Shown: one piece after another, positions 33,666-44,895 of the stretch | Layout: every line of letters starts with the position of its first letter | Numbering within the stretch: position 1 is the first letter of the stretch | Assembly (NCBI GenBank): GCA_036924085.1 | Contig: JAVGWX010000007.1 | Location: 38,748,643-38,812,642 of the forward strand | DNA length: 64,000 bases | Reading direction: 5' to 3' | Source of the DNA: Ariolimax columbianus | Taxonomy: Eukaryota; Mollusca; Gastropoda; Stylommatophora; Arionidae | Program-made: the position numbers and the translations under genes | The notes under the pieces: model-generated | What the model saw: the letters and a program-made list of their open reading frames with translations, nothing else | Told to the model about the DNA's origin: nothing | Database searches by the model: none

Positions 33666-34104
33666 TAATTTATAACTAGGACCAGAGAGTGAGGTTTATC
33701 ACCAGAGCAGTTTCTTCCTCACTATAGCTCTAATTCAAATACATTGTGCAAGTTACAATTACATCATCAAGACTAAACCGTCTGATGTCGCCATCATCGT
33801 TTGTGATGGACAACTAACTGACTCTGCAGTCTTCTAAGCCAGGTAAGAGTAATGATTCAGACTGAGTTGAGTAAAAAAAAAATCAGTAATAGTAGTAATA
33901 GTTAATAATAATGAAATGATTTCAGAAATAAAATTTTTCAATGAAATCAATTACTTGAATTAACAATGGCTGTCAACTCATCAAAATCAATGGCCGCGAT
34001 TGAATGGCGGAATGCCGAATGTTTAAAACATTCTCAGAAGCTACAACTGACATCACAGAGACCTATAGAACGAGTATTGAATTCTAAACACATAAGTCTC
34101 TTAC

Positions 34105-34166
34105 GTTCTTTGAAAAGATACTGGCGCAGACTGTAGATCGTACAAACAAAACAGTATCGGATCCAT
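34105..34166 (-). CDS. Candidate first coding exon, possibly of the kelch gene
   Basis: A minus-strand ATG at 34166-34164 in a good context (AAGATGG) opens 20 codons, MDPILFCLYDLQSAPVSFQR, plus two bases. It runs into a strong donor, AGAAC|GTAAGAG, with the last exon base at 34105. The frame stays open upstream to another ATG at 34295, so the start could be earlier. The surrounding 250 bp is not a recognised repeat and has more CG dinucleotides than its neighbours (GGCGCGTT, GGGCGCACG), as a promoter-proximal segment might. It lies upstream of the kelch exons on the same strand. Its donor is phase 2, whereas the first confirmed kelch exon starts in phase 0, so at least one linking exon must exist and was not found. 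It could also be an isolated chance reading. Confidence 0.38.
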
Positions 34167-34549
34167 CTTGGGCGCACGAGTTGGCGCACTGTTGTTGTTG
34201 CAGAAGTGACCCAAATCCGCTGTGGTTTTATAATTGGCGCGTTTTTGTTCGGGTTGTTCGATTACAAAGGTTCGAATACTTGTACTCGAGTACACGTGTG
34301 CTTAGACCATGATGATGGTTGTGTAAGGTGCCGTCTCCACATCAATGGCTGGCTGCAATGGGCCTCCAACATTTTGTTTCTTGTCTTGATGGTGCACTCC
34401 TATTAACTATTGTTAGTTCATCTCCTGCTCTTCCCGCTTTCTTCCTCTTGTCCACCTGCCCCCAGTATAAGTTTGACGAAAGTATATAAGTATGAGTTTA
34501 ACGATCATAGTCTGTAAATTGTTAGTCAATAATCAAAGAAAACATTTAC

Positions 34550-35835
34550 ATTGTAATGCATTTAGATAAATTTAATATAATTATAAATAGTCAGCATGGG
34601 TTTACTAGAGGGAGATCATGCTTAACAAATCAATTAGAATTCATGGAGGAGTTTACTAAAATCATAGATAAAGAGGAGCCAGTGGACGTTATTTATCTAG
34701 ACTTTGCAAAGGCCTTTGATAGAGTACCTCATCAAAGATTATTTCCAAAGTTAAAATCACATGGAATAGGTGGGGTAGTTGCCAAATGGATTGAAAATTG
34801 GTTAACGGGAAGAAGGCAGAGGGTGGGCATAAATAAGGAGTACTCTGAGTGGTGTGAAGTGAAAAGTGGTGTGCCACAGGGCTCGGTTTTGGGACTAATT
34901 TTGTTCTTGATATATATAAATGATTTGGACATTGATATGGGATCCATGATTGCAAAATTTGCTGATGACACAAAACTATGCAGTAGTGTCTCATCTAAAG
35001 CAGAAGTGGATATATTGAGGCCGGATTTAGATAAAATTCGAGAATGGTCTGTAAGCTGGCAAATGGAGTTTAATGTAGATAAATGTACAGTCATCCACAT
35101 GGATAGATCCAATATGGAACATAATTACAGAATGGGAGAAAACAATATTAGAAAGATAGATAAGGAAAGGGACCTAGGGGTTATAATAGATCATACAGGA
35201 AAGGTGAGAGAGCAAGTTAAGGTAGCAGTGAAAAAGGCAAATGCAATGTTAGGTATGATAAAAAAAAATATTAAACATAGGAGCAAGGAGGTGATTGTCA
35301 AACTGTATAAAGCTTTAGTTAGACCTAGATTGGAGTACAGTGTACAGTTGTGTAGTCCTTATCATATAGGGGATATAAATATGATGGAAAGAATACAAAA
35401 AAGAGCGACAAAGATGATAGTGGGATTCCAGAAATACAGTTATGAGGAACGACTCAGAAAAACCGGCCTACAGTGTCTCGAAGAGAGAAGAATTCGTGGT
35501 GACTTAATACAGGTTTATAAGATGATCAGAGGAATGGATAAATTAGACTATAACAAGTTTTTTTTTAAATACAGCCACCCACAATAACACGAGGGCATAG
35601 CTACAAGCTGACTAAAGAGAGGTCCAGATTATATATGAGGAAATATTTTTTTAGTCAGAGAGTGGTGTCTGCTTGGAATGCATTGCCAGGGGAGGTAGTG
35701 GAGGCAGGGATAGTTAATGCATTTAAGAATAAACTGGATGCGCATAGTTTTTAGAGCAAGGTGATGTAAATGTAACTGGTTGTATACAGACTCTGCAGGG
35801 TCTTCTAAACCAGTATAAAGACATTAAGTTAAATA
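34550..35835 (+). pseudogene. CR1-like LINE, 5'-truncated, RT 3' half
   Basis: Plus-strand element that begins inside the reverse transcriptase. A 343-codon frame (34556-35587) carries HGFTRGRSCLTNQLEF, VIYLDFAKAFDRVPH (motif A), SGVPQGSVLGLILF (motif B) and AKFADDTKLC (motif C with both aspartates), then the thumb and a tail, EERRIRGDLIQVYKM. A one-base shift near the T-run at 35558 moves the last part (HSYKLTKERSRLYMRKYFF, SAWNALPGEVVEA) into another frame up to about 35753. The 3' UTR has CTGGTTGTATACAGACTCTG, which recurs at 41297 and 63408. 5' truncation is usual for target-primed insertion. It is one of the younger elements here but cannot move itself. Confidence 0.88.
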
Positions 35836-36059
35836 TATATTTCGGCCGTATATCGTGTCTTTTTATGTCCAAAATATCTGATTTATTTAATGTTTATGTC
35901 TTTCAGTATTTCCCTTCCCATTCCAATCTTGTCAGGACTTATTTATTTGTTTGTTTTTCTTTAAACCTAATGCGATCCATTCTTCTGTATATCCACATTT
36001 CTTATTGTTTTGTCCTGTTCTTATCATGGGGCATCGCAGACAGGCGGGGTGCATTTTTC

Positions 36060-36830
36060 TTTTTATAGCCAGGTAGGATGCTTGTGCGGTCGTTAGGTGT
36101 AACTTCCTAAGAGTGTCAGAGACACCCTTAATCCATCGACGTCATGGTCTGCCTCTTGCTCGTGGACCAGAGACCTGCATATGATATGCTCTGGGTGCAG
36201 GCTGGTCATAATTTATTCTGACTAAATGACCAACCCACTTGATTTGCTGGGAGTCAATGTACTGGGTTTGTCCCCACTATATGTCAGCGTAGTGTTGAGG
36301 ATTCGGTCACGAATTGTTTCCGGCTGCACTTCGCACAGCTCTGGATCTTACTCTTATGTAATGTATTTCTAGTAACGACCAAGATTGACGTATGTAACAC
36401 AATGTAGAAACGAACAGTACATTTATTGGCTTCCTATTAGTTGACAAAAAAGCACTCTATGGTGTTTCAAAATCGGTGCAATGTGATAATGGACGATATG
36501 TGGCTTCTGAATTCTATGTGCGATCTCTCTCCACTCTGACGTCATCAGTGAACACACACTACCGAGGTATTGGAACTCCCGTACTTGTTTGATACCAATG
36601 TCACTGATGTGGAAACTTCTTTGCATGTGTTCACGCGATATCCTCATAACCATGGCCCGTTCTGTGTTGATCTTCATGTCATATTCGTTACAAACTAAGT
36701 TGAGATAGGTAAGGTCGTATAGGTCTCAATTTTGACACAAGAGTACGTAATCATCAGCAAACAACAGTTCATTTAGGGACTCCACGTTGGGATTTTCAGA
36801 ATCGTTTCCTGGATACCAAAAATAAAACAC
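36060..36830 (-). pseudogene. LINE reverse transcriptase C-terminal fragment
   Basis: Minus strand: ADDYVLLCQN near 36740 (RT catalytic box), NTERAMVMRISREHM, GIKQVREFQYLGSV, EIAHRIQKPH, ending in a degraded tail (36100-36400). RTE/BovB-like order of motifs; stops present. Confidence 0.7.
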
Positions 36831-36839
36831 AAAGATAAT

Positions 36840-37740
36840 GGCCATTGGCACACACAGGCCCCAACCTAAGATTACTACTGGTAATGAAGAAATTAAACAT
36901 GTGGATTACTTTGAATACCTTGGCTCTACGATAACACACGATGGGGATTGTGAAAATAAAATACGGAGGCGATGTCCATAGTGGTGCAGAAACTCAATAG
37001 TTTGCAAAATGTGTAGCACAATACTAACAAAGAATTGGCTTGGCTTCGTTCATTCTCAATCTCCTGCTACCAAACCCTGACACGGGCCTAAGTAGCAAAA
37101 TGTAGTCCAGAGAACGGAATGCTTTGTGTCGTAGTTTACAGCTTGAATGTGATATTTGCACCTTTCGGTCCAACACATCCGACTTCAGCAAGCATTAATT
37201 GAGTACCGGGTTAGCATTTCCTCTTCGATCCCTTCTCCTTAGCCAGTCTGCCCTGTTGCAGCCTGTTATCCAGGATCACCACGTTGATTTGTAGAAGGGT
37301 CTTGGCAGCTCTGGTTCGCTGGCCCTGATGCTAGCAGTCAGCTATGGGTCGCTGACCGCTGCAGCTCATGCGTTGCTCAGCATCTCGATCCCTAACAGAG
37401 AATTACAATTGAAGGTCATAAGAACATAGGTATTCCGGTGGCAATATACGGATGCGAAACATGGACCATAAGACATATATTAAGAAAGGGGCTTTCGGAA
37501 CAAAGTACTACAGAAGAATCCTAAAAATATCTTTGGTAAATAAAATGACAAAGAAAGCCAACCTGCAAGATCTGAATGCCGAAAAGAACTGGCTAATAAA
37601 CCACGTCTCAAAAACTGAGGTTTTTCGGTCACACCAAACTCCATGACGGACTGGAAAAGCAGTTTTGGGAGACATTGTTCCAGGAAGACGAGGTAGAAGC
37701 CGACCAAGGCGTAGATAGACACAAGATATCAACGATACCT
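36840..37740 (+). pseudogene. LINE RT C-terminal fragment split by a SINE
   Basis: Plus strand: GNEEIKHVDYFEYLGSTITH-type reading at 36880-36960, HNTNKEL at 37020, then after the SINE QLKVIRT and VAIYGCETWTI (37440), RRILKISLVNKMTKKANLQD. Joining across 37037-37392 restores one frame at the insertion site. Its last part grades into the tandem array at 37758. Confidence 0.72.
37037..37392 (-). mobile_element. SINE-1, full copy with imperfect target duplication
   Basis: About 356 bp in minus orientation, flanked by TAACAAAGAATT (37025-37036) and TAACAGAGAATT (37393-37404), 11 of 12 identical. Tail side GGCTTGGCTTCGTTCATTC (AAGCC type), 5' side CAGCATCTCGATCC. Confidence 0.83.
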
Positions 37741-37757
37741 TAAAAATGAATACGGAG

Positions 37758-38081
37758 CAGGTGGGGTAGACTGACTGCTGATCGAGACATCAAGGACATC
37801 ATGAACATGGAGCAGGTAGAGTAGACTGACTGCTGATCGAGACATCAAGGACATCCTAAACATGAATATGGAGCAGGTGGGGTAGACTGACTGCTGATCG
37901 AGACATCAAGGACATCCTAAACATGAATATGGAGCAGGTGGGGTAGACTGACTGCTGATCGAGACATCAAGGACATCCTAAACATGAATATGCAGCAGGT
38001 GGGGTAAACTGACTGCTGATCGAGACATCAAGGACATCATGAACATGGAGCAGGTGGGGTAAACTGACTGCTGATCGAGAT
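37758..38081. repeat. Tandem array, 55/61 bp units, about 6 copies
   Basis: Units run from CAGGTGGGGTAGACTGACTG through CTGATCGAGACATCAAGGAC to AACATGAATATGGAG. Two lengths differ by a 6 bp block (with CTAAACATGAAT or the shorter ATGAACAT). The array extends the end of the LINE fragment before it, whose last codons (TADRDIK-like) match the unit. Confidence 0.88.
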
Positions 38082-38149
38082 TCCTATCAAATGGCTGTGA
38101 TGAGAACGACGTTCTGTCAAGGTTATACGATGATGACATGGGGGGTAGC

Positions 38150-39010
38150 CAACTGTGTCCTTTTATCCATTCAAATTAGGAATAAAAATGGAGAAAAAAC
38201 ACACAACTGTCTTACACAAGTCAACACTGGAAACCAATATGTCCTACCGGCATTTGTTCGTATTGCACCTTTGCTGTTTACGTACAAGGCGCGAATGCTG
38301 TTCAGTAATGAACACTCCACACCATTTTCCTCCATTACCTCATATAGCTTACATCGGTTTACCCAGTCAAATGCTTTTTCCTGATCAATGAAGGCCACTC
38401 GGAGTTCCTTTTTGTATTGCGTATTTTTTCTACTTAACTGCCAGAGAGTAAATATAGCATCCGTACATCCCTGCCTTTCCGGAATCCTGGTTGTAAAGCA
38501 CTGAGCACTCTACAATAGCTCGTACTCGCTGCTCAAGGACACGTGCGAATATTTTTCTGACGTGGCTAAGGAGGGATTGGCCCTTATATGAGCTGCAATC
38601 CTTTTTGCTGCTATTGTTTTGGATTTTTCCAAATATGTACCACCATCGCTTGTTGTCAATCATCAGGTACCTCCCCTTCCATTAACGCCCGATTAAAGGT
38701 CTTTGCGAATCATTCATAGTGACTAGCTTTTATGACATTATATTGTCTACACCTGAAGCTTTTAGGGCTTCTTCTAATTGCCTACACATGGAGCCTTATA
38801 TTTAGGGTTCTTCTAATTGCCTACACCTAGAGCCTTGTATTTAGGGCTTCTTCTAATTGCCTCTCTGAATCTGTCGTTATGCGCATTCCATTTCAGGGTT
38901 TGTTCCAATGAATGATGTTGCACATATTCTATACCGTAATCTACTTGTGCATTTGGGAAAAGTAAGTCTGTGAAATACTCTTGCCATTTGTCTCTTATCC
39001 TCTCAGGTTC
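38150..39010 (-). pseudogene. LINE reverse transcriptase fragment (N-terminal half)
   Basis: Minus strand: SSYKGQSLLSHVRKIFARVL (38570), VLYNQDSGKAG, then MAFIDQEKAFDWVNRCKLYE (38390, motif A) and SIRALYVNSKGAIRTNAG. Several stops. Upstream (38700-39000) carries linker-like readings with short imperfect duplications (TTAGGGCTTCTTCTAATTGCC, about 38770-38860). Confidence 0.74.
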
Positions 39011-39064
39011 ATAGAGTGATTGCCCTCTTTATCATTGGTCACTGTGTAAGGATTATACTGCTCA

Positions 39065-39415
39065 ACGCTCGGGATCAAGATGCTGAGCAGTGCATGAGCT
39101 GCAGCGGTCAACGACCCATAGCTGACTGCCAGCGAACCAGAGCTGCAAAGACTGTTCTCTACCTCCACGCGGTGATCTTGGATAATAGGCTGCAACAGAG
39201 CAGACTGGCTAAGAAGATGGAATTTGAGAGGAGGCTAACTCGGTACTAACAAAATGCCTGCTGAAGTCGGATGTGTCGGACCGAAAGGTGCAAATATCAC
39301 AGTCAAGTTGTAAACTATGACACAATGCATTTCGCTCTCCGGACAACATCCTGTTACTACCAAAGCCCTTTTCAGGTCTTGTTATCGAGAAATTGAGAAC
39401 GAATGAAGAAGTTCA
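39065..39415 (+). repeat. SINE-1, near full-length copy (plus orientation)
   Basis: Starts GGGATCAAGATGCTGAGC and ends GAGAACGAATGAAGAAG, with a GAA-type tail. Interrupts the LINE fragment at 38150-39010 / 39420-39740. Confidence 0.82.
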
Positions 39416-39480
39416 CCTCTCAACTGCAGAGCACTATTTGTTTCTGTAAAAATCTCTGGAAGATATTAGCTCACTCAGTG

Positions 39481-39600
39481 CCCCCCCCCCCCCCACCTTT
39501 TACCAAGCAGTAGCTCTCTCCAGGTGTACAACTCCCCTGGCTTCTCTCTCCCGGTGTACAACTTCCCTGGCTTCTCTCACCCCGTGTACAACTCCCCTGG
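39481..39600. repeat. C-run followed by a short tandem repeat
   Basis: A run of about 14 C at 39481-39494, then three copies of a roughly 31 bp unit (GTGTACAACTCCCCTGGCTT, TCTCTCCCG). Slippage-type repeat. Confidence 0.8.
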
Positions 39601-39744
39601 ATTGACGTCTAGCCTCCTTTTAAGTGACATAGTCTTCTTATGTGAGATCGCCGACATTTTCTTGTCTTTGACTGCCACCTTCAGACATTCATTCCACCTT
39701 ATCGTACATTTCTTTCTAATTTGATCTTTTCTAGTGGGGAGGGA

Positions 39745-40202
39745 AATTAAGGTCTTGTCAGCTCAGCATCTTCTAATATTACAAACATCGAGTCTGTGAA
39801 AATAACAATGTTTTGGGTCTTTGCAGGAAAGGCACCACAATAAAATATCCCCGGATAGTTGAAAGCGACTTCAAGTGCTGTGATTTCAGCTTTAAAGTTA
39901 GATCAAACCTCCGCACGGGGACGGCGTGGCACGGCTCACAACCAGAAGGTGCTGTGTTCGATCCCCATCACAGCACCGGCCGTTACCCCGGGGAAGCAAA
40001 CCCTTAGAAAATGCAGGAGGAAGCAGACCCTTACATAAAATGCATGCTGAAGTCGGATGCACTGGGCCGACAGGCGCAAAATAAAAACCACAGTGTAACG
40101 CATACACGCCTTGGGGAATAGATAAATAAGGCGAACGCAAAAAAAAAAAACACACCTCCGCACACCAATCAGACAGTCCATCCGATAATCTGTCTAGGTA
40201 TT
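39745..40202 (-). pseudogene. LINE RNase H fragment split by a SINE
   Basis: Minus strand: DGLSDWCAEV before the SINE and NFKAEITALEVAFNYPG after it (catalytic Glu segment), then NIVIFTDSM (catalytic Asp) near 39800. I-like LINE RNase H. Likely once continuous with the RT fragment at 40448-40870. Confidence 0.68.
39917..40153 (+). mobile_element. SINE-2 with target duplication (left arm of inverted pair)
   Basis: Flanked by ACCTCCGCAC (39907-39916 and 40154-40163). B box GTTCGATCCCC; A-box region shortened (GCGTGGCACGGCTCAC). 3' A-run GCGAACGCAAAAAAAAAA. Confidence 0.84.
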
Positions 40203-40447
40203 CTATTTAAACGGAGATATTTTTTGTTTTGTTTTTGCGTTCGCCTTATTTTTCTATTTCCCAAGGCGGTGTGCGTTGCACTATGTTTTTAATTTGCCCC
40301 TGTCGGCCCAGTGCATCTGACTTCGGCATGCATTTTATGTAAGGGTTTGCTTCCCCAGGGTAAAGGCCGGTGCTGTGATGGGGATCGAACTCAGCACCTT
40401 CGGGCTGTGAGCCGTGTCACTTAACCCTTTGTCCACGTCGTCCCCTA
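40203..40447 (-). repeat. SINE-2 copy (right arm of inverted pair)
   Basis: Complement of the copy at 39917-40153, only 50-60 bp away: TTTTGCGTTCGCC at the left, GGGATCGAACTCAGCACC in the middle, CACTTAACCCTTTGTCC at the right. Confidence 0.82.
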
Positions 40448-40870
40448 TACGAGGTATTTAAAAAAAATATCCGACCATATTATTTTCTGTGGAAGCGAAT
40501 GAAGCACGTGTGTTATCTTTCCCGAGTTTTCCCGCTATGTCGTTTATGAGCAAGATAAAGAGGGTAGGCGAGATGACTCCTCCCTGGGGTACGCCTTGTT
40601 GGAGATTTATTCTATGGCTCAGTGATCCATCTAATTGGACTCTTGTATCCAGCTGTACATTCTCCCTTCTATTTTGTTGTTTAATAGTTTTAGGAGGAGT
40701 AATTCTTTCCATACCTTTTGCCATATCCACAAAGACTAGAATGCATTTTCTATTTCTTGCGTTAGATACACTAGTTGGTCTTTTGTGTTGCGGTTTTTTC
40801 TAAAGGCTGACTGTGAATTGAGTAGAAGATGTTTTTTTTCCAGATGTTTTATTAGTCTTAACCTTTAATT
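40448..40870 (-). pseudogene. I-like LINE reverse transcriptase fragment
   Basis: Minus strand: VDMAKGMERI, TRVQLDGSLSHRINL, QQGVPQGGVISPTLFILL (RT motif B), INDIAGKLGKDN. It ends before the FADD box, where SINE-2 lies. Closely matches GVPQGGVLSPTLFLVYIND in the LINE at 55.2 kb. Confidence 0.78.
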
Positions 40871-41061
40871 TTATCATCTATAAATTTTGTCAGCATTTCT
40901 TATTTAAAGACACCGAATTGAATTATCTTGTCGCATGGTCTGTTTATAAACCAAATCTAGCTAAATTAGTAAATAACAAGATTCCGCTGCTAATGTGTTA
41001 ACGGGTGACTTCAGGTAAATTGACATTTAAACGTGGTTGCTGATGCAGCAGGCTACTCATC

Positions 41062-41275
41062 ATCATTATTTAGTATTATGGGGACTCAGTGTCCGTCTCG
41101 TGTGCCGGATATCGCGGGTTTGAATCACGGTGAAATCGAAATGAGTGGCTTACGCTGCCCGGACAAAAGTTATTTGTACCTTTCCCCGGGTGGTTTGTTA
41201 AGAACAGCTATAGATGGCGCCCAACTGGCTGCGGGTCTACTTATCTCTAGCATTTGAGTCTATTAAGATGGACTG
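41062..41275 (+). repeat. Possible tRNA-like SINE
   Basis: GGGGACTCAGTGTCCGTCTC then GCGGGTTTGAATCACGG (B-box-like GGTTTGAATC), with a body containing CTTTCCCCGGGTGG. Related in layout to the segment at 62048. Single clear copy here. Confidence 0.45.
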
Positions 41276-41379
41276 GTAAAAAGCACCCTCCAAGAAACTG
41301 GTTGTATACAGACTCTGTAGAGCCTTCTAAACAAGTATAGAGGTTAAGTTATTTCATTTGCAGAACATCGCTCTCACAA

Positions 41380-42108
41380 CAGCCGATCTTCAAGACTCTG
41401 GATCTAGCCAGAACTCGCGTCTGTTGCTGTCATCTTCAGGACCTCCGTGATGTCTTATGTCCTTCATCTCCAAGGTCTGCCTAGTTTTCCAGGCACCAGA
41501 CCCTCCAGTATCGTTCTCTCTATGCCATTATGACGTTTGATGTGGTAAAACTATTTTAGCTTTCAAGATAGCTTACTAACCAATTTTCCTTGATATCTTT
41601 TAGGATATCTGCATTTTTCCTTTTCGCTATCCATGGTATTTTGAGCACCCTCATGTAGCATTTTAGTTCAAAAGATTCAATCCTTTTCTCAAGTGTTTGT
41701 GTGGTAGTCCACGTTTCACATCCGTATGTTTCCATCCGGATGTTTGTAGGATTTTTGTCATTTTATTAGAGTTCTGCAATAAGTTTCTGATTTTATTCAA
41801 CCTGTGCATTGCTATAGCCATTCTGCTTCTGACTCCCTTCATGCAATCTCCATTGTTGCTTATAATTGAACCGAGGTACTCAAAACTTGTGACTTTCTCA
41901 ATCTCCTGTTGTTCTAAAATAACTTTAGGTTTGGTCTTTCCCTTGTCTGTGCTCATTATCTTGGTTTTACTTATATTCAGGTGTAGATTTTGGTCTTCAC
42001 TGTGCTGTTTTACAGACAGCATCATCCGTTCCAGTCCAGTAGGGCTCTTTGAGAGAACTGTGTCATCTGCATATCTACAACACTGTCGATTGGGACTGTA
42101 AAGGGTTA
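41380..42108 (-). pseudogene. LINE reverse transcriptase C-terminal fragment
   Basis: Minus strand: QCCRYADDTVLS near 42080 (RT catalytic box), LHLNISKTKIMSTDKGK, EKVTSFEYLGSIISNNGDC, SRMAIAMHRLNKIRNLL, then RVLKIPWIAKRKNADILKD-like tail with stops. Of the RTE/BovB or similar type, lacking the N-terminal half. Confidence 0.78.
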
Positions 42109-42589
42109 AGGAATGCTTTTGGTAGTATATCCGGCACCCGAGGCAGACAGTTTACCTTGAGACCACTAAATCCCCCTTTATAAAGGCATAACTACAACAT
42201 ATTAAAGAAGATTGTGTGAAAACCCAGTAGAAAAATGTTTTATTGGTTTCAGAAGCTGAAATGATACAATATGTAACCACGGAAACACTGAGCTGGCACA
42301 AGAACAACTGAAACACAAATACATAGCAAATATGTACAACTTTGATTCTGGCCTCCTCTCCATGTGTAGATCATGGAGCCTGTAGTTGGGCAAGAAGTGA
42401 TATGACCACAACACCTGATTGTAAAGAAGGAGTCAAAGTAGTCCCATAGCAAACACTGCCATTGGGGATAAAGTGTTAATGACTTAATTGTACTAATTCT
42501 GTGTTTTTCTGAGTTAAGGTTACCAGTTTTCTTCCTTACCTGTGTGCCTTTACTAAGTCATGTACCAATTTCCAGCTGGATAGACTGAG

Positions 42590-42720
42590 GAGCAATGATA
42601 GCACAGTAGTTAGTGCATTGGCTGGCTAGCTGAGTGATCTAGGTATTAGTCTTAGTCGACCTGTATATCTACGAAGGCAGTTGCACATGTGCAGGTCCCA
42701 ACTATTGTGTGAGTTGGTTG
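42590..42720 (+). repeat. Possible tRNA-like SINE remnant
   Basis: GATAGCACAGTAGTTAGTGC resembles the SINE-3 A-box region (GTAGCACAGTGGTTAGCGC); the rest is diverged and the B box is weak (GGTATTAGTC). Confidence 0.35.
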
Positions 42721-42834
42721 TAGCTGGTTGGTGCATTTCTTTGCTCAGCGAACTGGGCTCGACATGTTTTTAGGGCTTCTTAAGTGATACACACTGTAAT
42801 TCCTAAATGATACTGGAGAATTAAGATGCATGAG

Positions 42835-43168
42835 CTGCAGCGGACAGCGAGCTATACCCCCACTGGCTGCTAGCGTCAGGGCCTGTGAACCATAGCTGTC
42901 AAGACCCTTCTACACCTCCATGCGGTGATCCTGGATAACAGGCTGCAATAGAGCATACTGGCTAAGGAGAAGGGATCGAAGAAGGAAGACAATCCGGTAC
43001 TAAAAAATGCCTGCTGAAGTTGGATGTGTCGGACCGAAAGGTGTAAATATCGCAGTCAAACTGTAAACCACAACACAACACATTCTGTTCTCCGGAATAC
43101 ATCCTGCTACTTGCAAAGTCCTTTTCAGGGCTTGGTAGCGGTCAGACTGAGAACGAATGAAGAAGAAG
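42835..43168 (+). repeat. SINE-1, near full-length copy (plus orientation)
   Basis: GAGCTGCAGCGGACAGCGAGC, GGATAACAGGCTGCAATAGAG, GAAGTTGGATGTGTCGGACC, tail GAACGAATGAAGAAGAAG. Confidence 0.82.
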
Positions 43169-43239
43169 AAATGATACTGGTAAATCCAAAAGCGTTTAAA
43201 TAGAAAATTATGCTTAAATTGTTAATTTTATTTTTGCAG

Positions 43240-43340
43240 TCTTCCCCAGGGTAATGGCCGGTGCTGTAATAGGGATCGAGTCCAGCATCTTCCAGTTGTG
43301 AGTAGTCCCACTTAACCACTTGCCCACGCCGTGCCCTATT
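43240..43340 (-). repeat. SINE-2 fragment (minus orientation)
   Basis: CCCCAGGGTAATGGCCGGTGC, GGGATCGAGTCCAGCA, CACTTAACCACTTGCCCACG: the tRNA-like head of SINE-2. Confidence 0.72.
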
Positions 43341-43349
43341 ATTAAATTG

Positions 43350-43590
43350 AAATGGTTACTTAAGGTCAGTCCCATCGCAACAATTGCCGTTGTAGATGGT
43401 GATAACTCTTCAAGTACTAAGCCACAGCCTATGTGAGGTTTCCTTGCTGTTTTCACCTTCCCCAACTCATTCGTCAGGTAACCAATTTAAGCTAGGTCGA
43501 CTGGAAGAGGGCCCTGATTTTTGCCTGGCCGTCTGTGAACTTGAACCCCTGACACACTGTAATCCCAGTCTAGTAAGCCAGCTCACTGTC
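43350..43590 (+). repeat. Interspersed repeat R7, longer copy
   Basis: See the copy at 15355-15484. This copy continues with GGTCGACTGGAAGAGGGCCC and GTGAACTTGAACCCCTGACAC. Confidence 0.6.
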
Positions 43591-44099
43591 GACTAGGCTC
43601 CACAAAAGATTACTTACTGAACGCAAGTCTGTGTGTGAGAAGATAACTCAATGCAGACTATGTTGGGCACATACATCTTTTGCATATCTGGTACCAGCCG
43701 ACAAAGTGGTAGAGGGTTTGGCCTACAATTAAACCGACACCCCAGCTAAAGGGCTCCGATAAACCACCACTGTAAAAACTCATAAATACTTTGACGCTGG
43801 TTGTATTCTGGGAAGCCAACTGTGTGGTGGTGTCTTTCATGTTTGTATTGGAGTAGTAAATCCCTGTAGTGGTGAGCTTACTGAGGGGTCTCGCATTGCA
43901 CTACAGCTAAGAGGACCCTGGTCCACCTTCTCAAGTAAGCCGTGGGATGTAATTACAACCCCTGCAACCCATCACCAATAAAAGGTCATCAATAGCTAAG
44001 TTAGCTCAGCATGATAAATCAAGGCAGCAAGGACGTGATCTGGCCCTCCTATCTCACAAAAGATTAAGTCTCTAACACTTCCTCTCCAATGGCAGTCAC

Positions 44100-44450
44100 T
44101 GGTTATAGGACCACCATTACCTTTGACCCTACTCATCATCAATGCCCATTGCTCCTTTCGGGGTACAGGCGATTGACAACCTCATCCAGCAAATTCAATC
44201 TTGAGTTACCCTTTCTGCAGTTGAGGCCCAGGAACCAAAGTTCCTTTTCAGTCTCTTCTCCAGGTGTTTCTTGGTCTACCTCTCTTCCTCTTCCTCTGTG
44301 GATTCCATCACAGGGCATCTCTGACCATGTCATGGTAATTTCGGTAGCGCGTTTCCTATCCAGCCCCATTTCCTACGTTTGATTTGTTGCCTCACTGATC
44401 GTTGTTGGCTCCTCTCCCATAGGTCTTTGTTCCTCACCATGCCAGGTTAT
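44100..44450 (-). pseudogene. RTE-like LINE C-terminal fragment
   Basis: Minus strand, two frames: RRWGWIGNALPKLPWHGQR and GIHRGRGREVDQETPGEE. This is the W-I-G-H type thumb-distal motif and the Arg/Gly-rich tail of RTE/BovB elements, related to 58590-58980. Confidence 0.6.
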
Positions 44451-44582
44451 ACTCATTATCCTCCGTATTGCCTTGAACTACCACTATGCATGTAGCAAAA
44501 GATAAATATGGAGGGATGTGCTTGGGGGTAAGGAAACCACATGTGAAACAAACTGACACATAAACTACCATATATATATACT

Positions 44583-44895
44583 GATCAGACATGTTAGTCA
44601 GGGTCAGGCAAAATATACTGGCCAGACCCTCACCATGGCTTCCCAGCAGTTCTCTGTGGAAATAGGCATTTTTTAATGGCAGCCTGGCTAACAAGGTCAG
44701 GGATCTACGTGAGCCCCGTAGTAGTGAGCGACACACAGATGAAGCCAAGCATAGCACAACAGCCTGGAGGACAACGGCCCACCTTCATTAGCATGCTCAG
44801 GATGTGAGGAAAGCTATGACAACCTGCCACTTAATGTCCTTTTCAGGGCACACAAAAGAGTAAACCTACTTATTGTGGGCATTTGCAAACAACAA
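44583..44895 (+). repeat. Repeat R5 copy
   Basis: GATCAGACATGTTAGTCAGGG, GAGCCCCGTAGTAGTGAGCG, CTACTTATTGTGGGCATT. Confidence 0.72.

Noticed and set aside
34556..35587. 343-codon plus-strand frame, the second longest in the window
   Set aside because: It is a reverse transcriptase with FADD box and a following frameshift: a 5'-truncated CR1-like LINE.
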